Positions 42,342 through 54,507 of a stretch of 64,000 nucleotides of DNA are shown here, one piece after another. The translations under genes were made by a program, and so were the position numbers. Each line of letters starts with the position of its first letter. Within the stretch, counting starts at the first letter, position 1. The notes beneath the pieces were generated by a model. That model saw nothing but the letters and a program-made list of their open reading frames with translations. It ran no database searches and was not told the DNA's origin. Where the stretch lies: the NCBI GenBank assembly GCA_015698045.1, contig BLAL01000012.1, positions 682,001 through 746,000 of the forward strand, in the 5' to 3' direction. Source of the DNA: Rhizophagus clarus. Taxonomy: Eukaryota > Glomeromycota > Glomeromycetes > Glomerales > Glomeraceae.

Positions 42342-43711
42342 TTAATCTTTAATCATACATTCCAAACATTCAGAGTCATCTTTAACTAAAACTTTAGTAA
42401 TGCTGCGACTTGTATAATATGCTTGTGAATGGGGTCGTATAATAGTAGAAATACTAGTTTGTTCTAGTGCTAAAGTATCGTTAGCTTTTACAAATTCCAT
42501 CATGTCATTGTATAATTTGTTATTGACATCAGGTACTCGATATTCATCATTTCCACTCCTATTTATCTCATAAAATTTACTAATACATCTAATCCATTCA
42601 GATATTTCATGTTCAAGCTCAGTTATAGTTGGTCTATTGGAAGGATTTGAATCACAACATTTTTTCATTAATTCTATATAACATTTTGGAGTATTTCTTG
42701 AAATTTCAGGACGTTTACTTTTGCAAATATCATAGATAAGTTGATGATCATGTGCTCTATCATTAAATGGAGGAATACCTGATGTAAATTCCCACATTAT
42801 TATAGAAAGACTGTAAATATCACTTGCTGGAGTATAAAGTTTTTTTCTTAGTACTTCAGGTGCCATATAAGGCACAACTCCGTAAATTTCTTTGTCAAAA
42901 GTTTGTAAATCATTTATAGGTTTACATAATCCCAAGTCAATAATAAATAATTCATTATGATTATCTGAAATTAAAATATTACCATTATGAAGATCACGAT
43001 GAATTAAGCCTGATTCATGAATTACTTTAAGTCCCAATATAATTTTCTTCAATAATTGTAATTTGTCTTGCCATTTAAGTTTAACTATATCAGATAAACA
43101 TTTTCTTAAATTTCCTTTTTTTGCATAACTCATTACTATTATATAATTTAAATTATATGGGTCTTGAGTAATTCCAAAGAATTGAATAAATTTTGAAAAT
43201 GAATTCTTCTGACAGTTATAATGATATTTCCACTAGAATATAAATTATAAAAAAATTAATTTTAATGCAAAAAAAAAAAATTAGTTATTAAACATAAATA
43301 CAATACCTCATCCAAAAATTTATCGTTAATGCTTGATGAATTATTAAGTACCTTAAGAATAACATCATAACCTGTTTGAAAGTTCCATCTATTCCATTGT
43401 AGTTTATTAAAATTCCAACTATCAATGGGACCATCTAACCAAATAGCTTTATGGATTTCACTAAATCCTCCTTTATCATAATAATTAATATTTACCAATT
43501 TATTGTAAGGTATCCACTCCAAAACTTCATAATTATTTTTAGCATTTAATTTTGCTTCTTGAATAAATTTATCAATATATTTATTTTTACTAGTACATTT
43601 TAAGAAATCTTGTTGAAATTGTTTGGAATTACATTGTTGACACCATTTGTAATTAGTATATGGTTGTTTGCACTTATTACATAATCTAATTTTAAAACTT
43701 ACCGATGCCAA
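42342..43711 (-). CDS. TKL-type protein kinase with Cys-ribbon N-terminus
   Basis: Two exons: 43711-43307 and 43232-42342, with an intron at 43306-43233 (GTATTG...TCTAG). The N-terminus has CNKCKQPYTNYKWCQQC, a small Cys2-Cys2 ribbon shared with the kinase at 48885. The kinase domain starts at about residue 67: DKGGFSEIHKAIW as Gly loop, VILKVL with the ATP Lys, IHRDLHNGNIL catalytic loop, and IIDLGLCKPI with DLG in place of DFG. Then VPYMAPEVL, SDIYSLSIIMWEFTSGIPPF, and a C-lobe ending SNRPTITELEHEISEW. A ~65-residue tail with PHSQAYYTSRSI, also seen in the other kinase, ends the protein. All catalytic residues except the DFG Phe are standard. ATG 43711 lies inside the last codons of the upstream Sel1 frame. 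Confidence 0.85.
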
Positions 43712-46192
43712 TAAAAGGCTTTCTCCAAGTCCATCTCTGTTCCCTCCCCATTCTCATAAAAAAGAGCCAAATCATTCATTGCGTCTGTATCACCACTCTC
43801 TGCTGCTTTCTGATGCCAGTAAAAGGCTCTTTCCAGATCCACCTCTGTCCCCTCCCCATTTCTATAATAAGAGGCCAAATTATTCATCGCATCTGCATGT
43901 CCACTCTCTGCTGCTTTCTGATACCAGTGAAAGGCTTTTCCCAAGTCCATCTCTGTTCCTTTCCCATTTTCATAATAAAGAGTCAAATTAAACATTGCAT
44001 CTGCATTACCACTCTCTGCCAATTTTTGACACCAGTAAAAGGCTTTTTCCAGGTCCGTCTCTGTCCCCTTTCCATTTTCATAACCAAGAGCCAAATTAAA
44101 CATAGCGATTGCATTACCACTCTCTGCTGTTTTTTGACACCAGAAAAAGGTTTTTTCCAGATCTATCTCTGTCCCCTTTCCAATTCTATATAATGAGGCC
44201 AAATTATTCATCGCGACTGCATACCCACTTTCTGCTGATTTCTGACACCAGAAAAAGGCTTTTTCCAGGTTCATCTCTATCCCCTTTCCATTCTCATAAA
44301 AAATAGCCAAAATAAACATCGCTTTTGCATTACCACTCTCTACCGCTTTCTGATACCAGAAAAAGGCTTTTTCCAAGTCCATCTCTGTCCCCTCCCCATT
44401 TTCATAGTAAATGCCCAAATTCACCATCGCGTCTGCATGCCCACTCGCTGCTGCTTTCTGATACCAGAAAAGGGCTTTTTTCAGGTTCATCTCTATCCCC
44501 TTTCCATTTTCATAAAAAATAGCTAAAATAAACATCGCTTCTGCATTACCACTCTCTACCACTTTCTGATACCAGAAAAAGGCTTTCTTCAAGTCCATCT
44601 CTGTTCCCTTCCCATTTTCATAGCAAGAGGCTAAATTAAATATTGCGTCTGCATGCCCACTTTCTGCCGCTTTTTGAAACCAGAAAAAGGATTTTTCCAG
44701 GTCCATCTCTATCCCCTTTCCATTTCCATAACAAATGGCCAAATTATTCATTGCAATTGCATGCCCACTCTCTGCCGCTTTCTGATAACAGTGAAAGGCT
44801 TTTCCCAAGTCCCTCTCTGTCCCCTCCCCATTTCTATAATAAGAGGCCAAATTATTCATCACACCTGCATGTCCACTCTCTGCCGCTTTCTGATAACAGT
44901 GAAAGGCTTTTCCCAAGTCCCTCTCTGTCCCCTCCCCATTTCTATAATAAGAGGCCAAATTATTCATCGCACCTGCATGTCCACTCTCTGCTGCTTTCTG
45001 ATACCAGTGAAAGGCTTTTTCCAAGTCCATCTCTGTCCCCTTCCCATTTCTATAACAAAGAGCCAAATTAAGCATTGCATCTGCATAACCACTCTCTGCC
45101 GCTTTCTGAATCCAGTAAAAGAATTTTTCCAGGTCCATCTCTGTCCCCTTTCCATTTCCATAACAAATGGCCAAATTATTCATTGCAATTGCATGCCCAC
45201 TCTCTGCCGCTTTCTGATAACAGTGAAAGGCTTTTCCCAAGTCCCTCTCTGTCCCCTCCCCATTTCTATAATAAGAGGCCAAATTATTCATCGCACCTGC
45301 ATGTCCACTCTCTGCTGCTTTCTGATACCAGTGAAAGGCTTTTTCCAAGTCCATCCCTGTCCCCTTCCCATTTCTATAACAAAGAGCCAAATTAAGCATT
45401 GCATCTGCATAACCACTCTCTGCTGCTTTTTGATACCAGTGAAAGGCTTTCCCCAAGTCCATCTCTGTCCCCTTCCCATTTCTATAACAAATGGCCAAAA
45501 TATACATCGCTTCTGCATAACCACTCTCTGCCGCTTTCTGAATCCAGTAAAAGAATTTTTCCAGGTCCATCTCTGTCCCCTTTCCATTTCCATAACAAAT
45601 GGCCAAATTATTCATTGCAATTGCATGCCCACTCTCTGCCGCTTTCTGATAACAGTGAAAGGCTTTTCCCAAGTCCCTCTCTGTCCCCTCCCCATTTCTA
45701 TAATAAGAGGCCAAATTATTCATCACACCTGCATGTCCACTCTCTGCTGCTTTCTGATACCAGTGAAAGGCTTTTTCCAAGTCCATCTCTGTCCCCTTCC
45801 CATTTCTATAACAAAGAGCCAAATTAAGCATTGCATCTGCATAACCACTCTCTGCTGCTTTTTGATACCAGTGAAAGGCTTTCCCCAAGTCCATCTCTGT
45901 CCCCTTCCCATTTCCATAACAAATGGCCAAATTATTAATTACACCTGCATAACCACTCTCTGCCGCTTTCTGAAACCAGTAAAAGGATTTTTCCAGGTCC
46001 ATCTCTGTCCCCTTCCCATTTCCATAACAAATGGCCAAATTATTCATTGCATTTTCCTAAATCCATCTCTGTCCCCTCCCCATTTTCATAACAAATGGCC
46101 AAATTAAACATCGCTTCTGCATTACCACTCTCTGCCACTTTTTCATACCAGTAAAAGGTTTTTCCCAAATCCTTTTTTATATTATTTAACAT
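43699..46192 (-). CDS. Large Sel1 repeat protein of near-identical 36-residue units
   Basis: The open frame runs from 46047 (782 residues). The true start is probably ATG 46192 (MLNNIKKDLGKTFYWYEK), one frame off, because a deletion near 46055 fuses two repeat units out of frame (DLGK joined to AMNNLA). Each unit follows A-M-x-N-L-A-x-x-Y-x-N-G-x-G-T-E-M-D-L-x-K-A-F-x-W-x-Q-K-A-A-E-S-G. About 22 units are present. Near-identity at DNA level shows recent amplification. Function unknown; Sel1 proteins act as adaptors. The frame ends YWHR-stop at 43699, overlapping the next kinase by 13 bases, and the bases after CATCG read GTAAGT, a perfect donor, so the last exon could be spliced onward. Confidence 0.75.
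43700..46185 (-). repeat. 108-bp tandem repeat array
   Basis: About 22-23 units of 108 bases, the DNA of the Sel1 protein above. Larger blocks are also repeated: the set beginning at the HCYQKAAESGHA unit recurs at about 44760-45080, 45190-45510 and 45620-45940 in nearly the same order, so multi-unit duplication took place. It produces long opposite-strand open frames (e.g. 44653-46107) that are artefacts. Confidence 0.9.
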
Positions 46193-47320
46193 TTTTCTAA
46201 TAAACTAAGAAATGAAAAGCATTATTTTTTTAAAAAAATGCAAATATTTATGTTATAGCATATGCAAAATGTTACACATGCATTTTATATGAATTTAATT
46301 AGCAATCCGAGCATGATCAGAGTGTGACAAAGGACAAAAAATTTCATCAATCAAGATGATTGTTGGTTTTATTTTAATTAATATAATACTTCTACCACTG
46401 ATTACTTGTCCAAATATTTCTTAAAATTTAATTCGTAATCTGACACTAAATCATATAATTTTAATTGGAGATTTAGGTGAAAGTTATATATAATTTTATC
46501 ATTAACGCAGAATTTGCAGATCCGGTATCAATCTTTTAAATGTAATTCAACTTTATAGGTTATTTGACTATCAATTATATTTATCACCGCCTATCAATCA
46601 AATTTTATAAGTTTACTTGCGGATTGCAAATTAAATGAAAAAAAATAAAATTTTAAAAACAAGCTAAGCGTGGCAAAGAAATACGTTCTATATCACAATT
46701 ACACATTTTTGAAAAATTTATATGCACGGAATTTATACTGAAACTTTGAAAACGTGTCATAACTGTGTACAACCTAATCAAATCTGGTCGTAAATACTAT
46801 GCTCTTGCGGTTAACTGGAAGATGATAATTCTGATTTACAACAATTATAATTACTTGATTTTTGAACTTACGGCAGGCAACACTAATCGTACCATCTCTT
46901 TTTTTTTTGCTTCACAACTTCGTTATTTTTTATATTGCAACTTTGCGCTTATTTGTTTAATTCACCTCCCTTTTAATTTATCTCTGTTTCTTTAAAACAA
47001 AAAAAAATTATTTTTTCTAACTTCTTTTTATAAAATTATCTCTTTTTATTTTCTTCATTTTACTCTCTTCTTTTTTGTTTTCTCGTCTTTTTAAGCATTT
47101 TTTTTTTTTTATTTTTTGCTTTTACAATTTTTTTTATCCTTTTTAAAATTCTTTTTTTTTTTCATTTATTTTATTTATTAAGTTATCTCTCACTCCCGTT
47201 TTGTTCTTTTAAAAAAATAATAAATTTTTTTTCTTATTCGTTTCACTTTTTTTTTATTTTCGTCCCCATTTCTATTTTTTTAAAAAGTTTTTTCCTTTTT
47301 AATTCCTCTTTTACAAAAAA

Positions 47321-47353
<33 letters not shown>

Positions 47354-47572
47354 GAAAAAGAACTTTATTTCCCCTTTCCCTTCTATTTAAAAACTTGTTT
47401 TAGCTTAGTATTCTTTTTTGTAACATGACGAACTTATTGAACAATAATGAGTGTATTGTGCACTATGTTTCAATTAATAAACATACTAACGTTTCTTTAT
47501 ATTATTTTCTTTATTAAGTTGCCAGACTTCTTAAACGAACCAGACTTGAAATATGAATTAGAGAAGAGGAAC
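46193..47572. other. Non-coding, with a 450-base polypyrimidine stretch
   Basis: 46900-47360 is almost only T and C on the plus strand, including a T run of over 25 at about 47325-47353. The rest is AT-rich with no ORF. The stretch may be a polymerase-slippage product or a nucleosome-free region. Confidence 0.5.
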
Positions 47573-48182
47573 TAATGTTGCGGGCGAAACTGGCGAAACG
47601 TTTCGACTTTTGAAGTCAAAATCCGAAACTTGGCCCAAACCTCCGTAACATGCCCAAACTTCCGTAACCTCTGTAACCTTAAATTTCAAATTACTTAGTG
47701 TCCGAAATTTATCCAAACCTAATTTTATGTTTTTACTGTGTATTTTATTGAAATAATTTATTCTATATAAATTTCATAATAGTGCGCTATACATAAAATT
47801 AATAGATCGTAAATTTTTATGTCACTTTCAATATATTCTTTTTATGCACTAACTGCCATTTCAATAATTTCATCTAGATTTTTAATAAACCTCTGCATCT
47901 AGGTTTAGTATCCCCTTGTATTATCAATATTCTTCTTCCATAGCTTAATAAGATCGTTATCTAAATTCAAACGTAAAAACCTTTTTCTCAACTCAATTGC
48001 GTGCTAACTGCGCGTATACAGTATATAAAAAATTTGCCCAATCATAGATTACGGAGGTTACGGAAGTTACGGAGGTTTCGGAGGTTTCGGAAGTTTCGGA
48101 TTTTACACCTGTGGCGAAATTAGTTTCGCCCAGTTTCGGAGGTTTCGCCTATGAGTAGGTTTCGGTTTCGCCCGCAACATTA
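47573..48182. mobile_element. hAT-like MITE, 610 bp
   Basis: TIRs TAATGTTGCGGGCGAAAC on both ends (17 of 18 shown bases shared before drift), flanked by the 8-base duplication AGAGGAAC (47565-47572 and 48183-48190). The direct repeat can also be read as ten bases, AAGAGGAACT, with shorter TIRs. Just inside are many copies of CCGAAACCTCCG / CCGTAAC and, on the right, their complements GGAGGTTTCGGAAG: subterminal repeats of the kind a transposase binds. No ORF. Confidence 0.85.
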
Positions 48183-48190
48183 AGAGGAAC

Positions 48191-48884
48191 TCCTTTTTAA
48201 AATCAAATATTTTCTTTTTTTTATTTTTTACTTTTTTCTAGATTGCTGAACTTAAACGAACTCAGATCTTTTTGTAGCTTTGTAGGATATGGACTCCCGA
48301 ACTTGGAAAATCTGGACTTTGTGTAAATATTGCAAATGGGAAAGTTTGATTTCATATCCAAATGCGGATTGTTTACATTTATTCAAGAGAAACTATCTTC
48401 AACAATTGATTTTACAATTATGTTTTGCAGTTCCATGATAATCGACTATAATTAAAATCATAATATATTGAATAATATGTCGCGTCATTTTTGTGCCGAA
48501 CTTAATAAATATGATAATAACATTTGACTTGTTATTTAATAAGATATTTACTTTATAGAGAATTCATTTTGAAAAATATTTATCATAGTAGACATTTGAA
48601 TAATTGGGAAAACTTTTTGATGGTTATAATTTGATCGTTTAATTCGCAATACTTTCAAAGGCAAATAATGAAATGAATTATAATGATATTAAAGGTATCT
48701 AATGGATTTTCATTTACATTTTAGTAATTAAACAAATAAAATATTATAAATTAATTTAATTCTTTATTTATATATAAAAATTAATCTAAAACAAAATTTT
48801 AACAGATTCTTTAATACACCACCTATGTATATTTAAATAAAACTGATTTTAAATGTTGAATTCAATTTTTCAAAAAATGAAACT
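48191..48884. other. Non-coding, 3' flank of kinase gene
   Basis: AT-rich. No gene, repeat or RNA signal recognised. Confidence 0.4.
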
Positions 48885-50794
48885 TTATCTAGTGTTGGAT
48901 TCATCATCTTGGCAAATTTCATTTAGCTCTAAAAATTAAATATAATAAATCAATTAGGTAAATATCAATAAATTACAAAAAAAAAAAATAATAATTGACT
49001 TACCTAATTCACTTAATTGAACATCTAAACATTCTGAAACTGTAAATTCATAAAATAGTATTTGTCGATTAATTAACATAAATGCAATAATTAATTATAG
49101 TAATGATGATTAAGAAGATACTTGCTTGGATTCACTAATGTTGATTGAATAGTGTAATTTTTATCTATAAAAAAAAAAAAAAATTAATAATGTAAATAAA
49201 TAGATTTCAGGAAATGTAAAGTTAAATTTACCTGAATTAAATTGGAAAGATGTTAAATCTGAAGAATTTACTGGGTTTGGAAGATTTTTATAATTTAAAA
49301 GTCTACTAGTATAAATTGCTTGTGGATGTGTTCGAATGATTTTGGATTTATCATCATTTGATCTGCTTATAAATTTTTTTCTTCCAATTTTATCACATTC
49401 TTCTACTTGAGAATAAATTTCACCACTTCTATTTTTAATTTCATCATTCCATTTAATTAATATCTGACACAATTCTTTGGCAGTTGGTCTATTTTCTATT
49501 TCAGCATCCCAACATTTTATTATCAAATCCGCAAGTAATTTTGGTACATCTTTAGAAATTTTTGGTCTATCTCCTTTACATATTTTAATAGCTAAAAATT
49601 CATTATGAGGAATATCATTATAAGGAATTTCTTCAGAAAGGAACTCATTCATTATTGTTCCAAATGAGTAAATATCTGCTGCTTTTGTATATTGATGTCC
49701 ACGTAAAACTTCTGGTGCCATATATGGCAATACTCCATAAATTCCTTCTTCTTTAACTGTTTGCTTATTTGCTGGTCGACACATTCCCAAATCACTTATA
49801 AAAGGATAATAACCAAATAATATATTACCAGAATGAAAATCTTTATGGATAAATCCAGAATTATGAATATTTAAAAGCCCTCTTGCAATTTTTTGTAAAT
49901 CATTGATTTTTGATTTATAATCCATATAAGATTTAGATATATTTAAATAATTTCTCAAATTTCCTTTCCTATAATAAGATAAAACCATCATATACTCCTT
50001 AGTATTTGGATCTTGAGTTATTCCATAACATCTAACAGTATAATTAAGATAAATCTGAATATGAGATTTAATCTAATTTGTAAAAGAAAAGTATATTAAT
50101 GAATAATCGCATGCAACAGTTAAATTCAAAGTGAATTAAATTACCTCATTTAAAAAATCTGAACAAATATCAAAAGAATTTTTCAAACTTTTCAATGCAT
50201 ATTTACGATATTTAAATCTAGACCATTTTTTATTTTTAATATCCCAATTATCAATAACTCCTTCAGGCAATTCAGCTGAATAAATCTTACCAAATCCGCC
50301 TTCGGTAATGTAAGTGATATTTTGAAATTTTTCAAAAGATATCCATTCAAGACATTTTGAATAATGTACAGCGTTAAGTTGCGATTGTTGTATAAATTTA
50401 TCAATAATTTTATTTCCACTTGTCCAATTTTTAAAATTATTCTTAAATCTTTTAGCGTTACAAGGTTGACACCATTTCCATCCTGTACCAGGTTCTTTAC
50501 ATTCTCCACATATTCCATATGCTTTTTTTCTTTTCTCTAAATCTCCTATATAAACTATTGTTTCAACTTCAACTTCAGATTTAGTTGAATCAATAGTAGA
50601 AACTGTAACATGAACCTTTTAAATGATCAAAAAATTCATTACAATTTTAATTATATAAAAAACATTCAATATTACTTTAATTAATAATAATAATGTGAAT
50701 TTATATATATTACCTGGTTTCCACCAACATTATCCTTCCATAAATCCTTTGGTTTTTTTTTAGTTTGAAATATACGAGCTAAAATTTTATCCAT
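48885..50794 (-). CDS. TKL-type protein kinase, six exons
   Basis: Exons on the minus strand: 50794-50714, 50615-50145, 50072-49232, 49164-49126, 49039-49004, 48928-48885. Start MDKILARIFQTKKK. Exon 2 has a Cys ribbon, CGECKEPGTGWKWCQPC, then EWISFEKFQNI and the Gly loop ITEGGFGKIYSAEL, with Lys in YALKSL. Exon 3 gives the hinge MMVLSYYRKGNLRNYL, the catalytic loop FIHKDFHSGNILF, SDLGMCRP (DLG for DFG), VLPYMAPEVLRG and AENRPTAKEL-like C-lobe. The tail PQAIYTSRLLNYKNLPNP is shared with the neighbour kinase. Small last exons give STLVNP-ISECLDVQLSELELNE, ending at TAA 48885. The intron after exon 4 begins GC (GCAAGT); only this choice keeps the frame. The open frame at 49161-49991 reads past the exon 3 donor. 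Confidence 0.85.
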
Positions 50795-52147
50795 GCAAGC
50801 AAATTTTAATCAAATAAAATTCAGAATTACCGTACAATACGTAAAAAAAGAACAGCAGTATAAAAAATGCAACATAATTTGTACTCTCATTGTACTTTAC
50901 AATTTTTTGTGCATTTGTGCATCATCATCTGATCATTACAAACACCCCCTTTTTTTTTGTGTTCCAGATTCGTGGCGCAGCAAATTATTTTTTCTTCGAC
51001 ATAAAGCTTTCAAATTTGTACCCTGAATATACTGTATTTGCTTATCACTATTTGTAAGTTAATTTATTATTAATATTATCATCAATATCAAATTATTTCT
51101 AATCGCATGGATGAAAGGATATTGTATATACAGTACATTGACGATTAAATCAAATCGCAGAATACATAGGTAATAAGTAAATCATTTATTATTATTTGAA
51201 TTAAATCGTTAAGCGTGTTTATTTTATTGTCGTGCAAAAAAGTAAAAATTTTTTTTTTTTAACAAAAATTTCAAATTTCACTATTTCATCCTATCTCAGT
51301 TGTACCTGGAAAGACAGTAGTATTTTTGATAATATCATTCACATAATGAACATTTTCATCTATCATTTACACATTTACTATATACAACATATGGAATTTT
51401 ATTACAATATTTATTTCAAGTAGTAATTTATCACGCTACTTCCTTTCATTTCCGTATCAACAACAATAATTAGTAATCATTTTCTTTTTAGAGTGATGGA
51501 ACCAGAAACATAAACCCCAAGCACAGATGAGTAGTTTACATTAACGAACGCAGCAGAAAAGGATGACAAAAGAAATTTCTTTACGTGATGATGGGTCTTT
51601 GATAGGATGGTGGCACGTTAACAACTAATCCATTAACATTATCATTTACTCCGCCAGTGACAAACAAAACCACAACCAGCATGACGTCAACAAATACTAA
51701 TAATATGGATTATTTAATCTTTCTAATTCGAATGGACTGAATGCGGCTGCTATGAATTTAATATTTTATAAAATAGATAAACGTATGGACGGTTAAACGA
51801 GATGATCTTTATCAAGAATTCAAGATCTAGTTGCTAATTTAGAAATTCAAATATTGGAGAGAGAGTAATTTAATATATCCATCCTTTCGAACACCAAGAA
51901 ATGATTATTACAATAGAATCTATTAAAAGACTTTTATTCATATTTTTAGGTGAACAGACTAGTAATGAAATTGATTTGAATAATATAGTTTAAGTAATAT
52001 TAATAGCCAACGAATTAGTGCAGAAAGTACGAGAATAAAAATAACAAGTAAAAGTATTCTAGTATTAGTAATAATGAAACTTCAAATATTTTTGGTATAA
52101 GAAGAATTTCAGGACACATTAAAAATCAAAAATCATTTGAAAGCTCG
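50795..52147. other. Non-coding plus faint protein relic
   Basis: 5' flank of the kinase gene. At 50961-50995 CCAGATTCGTGGCGCAGC resembles a tRNA A box and recurs near 53407. From about 51660 broken peptide-like stretches (e.g. NGLNAAAMNLILYKIDKRMD across stops) suggest an old gene leading into the open piece at 52148. Confidence 0.4.
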
Positions 52148-52351
52148 ATGAGATTAATTAAGAAAATTTATCGAACAATTATGACAAAAAGAAATCATAG
52201 TGATGTGAGCGCAAGTAGAGAAGTATCTGATGCAACTACTTCTATAACAGTCGTTGTCGTTAAAGATTGGAATAAACCTGATATTGATGATAATTTGAAT
52301 GCCGATGAAAGAAAAGATTATCAGATTCGATGGAAAAGCGTGAATGATTAG
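52148..52351 (+). pseudogene. Fragment of an unknown gene
   Basis: 67 codons open from ATG 52148 to TAG 52349, with charged sequence ending NADERKDYQIRWKSVND. Together with the broken upstream stretches from about 51660 it looks like the tail of a decayed gene. I do not recognise the family. Confidence 0.35.
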
Positions 52352-54507
52352 CCAAATGCCCTGTATCTTCTCTCCCTAGAAGAAAATATTAAAATTACCT
52401 ATAAATACAAAGATTCCTAGATTGAAAAAATTTATCATTTTAGTTTATATTAATATATTAATATATTATATTTTATTGGTCTTTATTTTGGCAAGTGGGG
52501 TTTGTTCTTTTCTTTTTCACGTCGTATTATATTTGGTTTTGGATTTTTCCGGTTATACGGTTTACCGTATATATTATTTAATATTGAATCTTTAAATTAA
52601 AGAAAAAACTTTTTTTTTTTTTTTGATATCATACAACTCGCGATAGAAAAAATTTTTTTTTTAAAAAAAATTTTCTTAGAAGAGAATATATATATTATCA
52701 AATATTATTACTTTTCAGGATAAAATTCGCGGTCCTCACGATGAAAATTTTATTTAATATATTATATTATGATGATTGTAGTAGTGTTTGTCTTAACGTT
52801 TGTTATAAATTATTTTACCAAGAATATAATTATTGAGACACTTTTATTATTATATTGTTTAGTATAAATTAAATAAATTTTAAAATAAATTAATAAAAAT
52901 CAAAACCTAATAGCATGAAATTCTTAAAGCATCTTTTTTATAAATTTTTTCTTGTTTGTGAATGTTTTTAAAAAAGATAACTATAGAATATTAATTGGAG
53001 AAATTTAAATAAAGTAGATCTACTTAAATACGCACATCCTTATGAAATTATAGTGTTTGCACATCGATTTTGGATGAGCAGGCCTAGAACTTCCCAAAAA
53101 AGAAATATATTTTCGATTATGAGCATGTGTTACTGCACTGTCTGCACATGTGAACATTTTGAAGGGGGACGCAATCTATAAATAATTTGTTTATAAAATA
53201 TTTGTAGCTTTTTGTCTTGCAATTTAAAGAAAAGTAACAATATTATATTCTTCTAGTTAGAAACTTGGAAAATTCAAAAAGGTTTAAGTGTAACAAAACA
53301 ATGAATTGCGTTTGTGCACAATCAAAATTAGACTTTTTCATTATCTTATTTAAAATTACCATTGCAAGTCTGATGAATTCCTTTTGTAATGGCATTTGTG
53401 TGCCAGGTTTGTGGCGCAGCTAGAAGATTGTGCCGCAACAAAATCATAAAAAGAAAAAATTTTTTTAATAACTTATAACCTCAAAAAATTACGAGGTAAA
53501 TGTAATTTTGGCTGCTCTTCAAGTTTAATTAGAGCGACAAATGCGATTTTAAATATCATTATTGACTTATTTAACAAAAATCTTCACCAAAAAGACGGTA
53601 GAATCAATCATTTATATGTAAAGTAAAATCGTCATTTAAAACCTTCTTTTGGATCCCAAGTAAATTTACAGGGCAGCTTGGGACAAAAAAAAACCGGAAA
53701 ATTTTCCACGTAATAAATTGCACATACTGTAGATATGATAATTATAATAATTTCCTTGATTCTCTTGTTGGGATTGTATAAATTGATAAGAAAAATAGAG
53801 GAACGATTAAAAACGGAGGAAAATGTTTCGCTTCTTTATTTTTAATAAATACATACTTATGCTTTTATCATTAATCAAATCCTAATCCTCGAACAAAAAT
53901 TAATTAGCAAACCTTTTTTTTTTTAAAAAAAAAAAAACATTAAATTAATTTTACCCACTTTCCGCCACAAAAAGATACGCGTCAAATAACACAATTATTC
54001 AGTTTGTTGTACCTTACGAATTAAGACACATCATTTCCAACTTACATGAATTAAATATGATTATAGTCGTACGTATGAGTTTTTTGATTTTAAATAACCT
54101 CATTCACTAGTTGAAGATAATCCAAAAAGATTGTTTTATATATAGTTAAAAATTCAATCGCTACCATTATACCGTATTGTAGTATTGTAATTTAATGACC
54201 TCACAGTAATAAATTTTATTCCTCAAATTTCACTTAATTTATTCCAAATTCGGAAACACTTCTTTGTTTCGATAAAGGATAATTCAATAATGATTATGAT
54301 GATGATAGTATATTAAAGAATGCTCGTTTCTAAAAGAACCACTTCTGTTCAAAAAAAAAGCTTGTACTATTTTTAATGTAAAAGTAAATATAGTGGAATG
54401 ATTTAAACGATGATATAAAATGGATATAACACATAGAATATATTATCCAAATTATAATAACGTCCTAATTTATGAATTCCCCTTAATTGCTTTACAAACT
54501 CTTAGCA
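52352..54507. other. Non-coding stretch
   Basis: AT-rich with T and A runs (52611-52625, 53918-53937). At 53402-53440 CCAGGTTTGTGGCGCAGC echoes 50965. No gene seen. Confidence 0.4.

Noticed and set aside
44653-46107. 484-residue open frame on the plus strand opposite the Sel1 array
   Set aside because: It is the complement of the 108-bp coding repeat; its Cys/Pro/Leu/Ser pattern mirrors the Sel1 codons unit by unit and it has no independent features.
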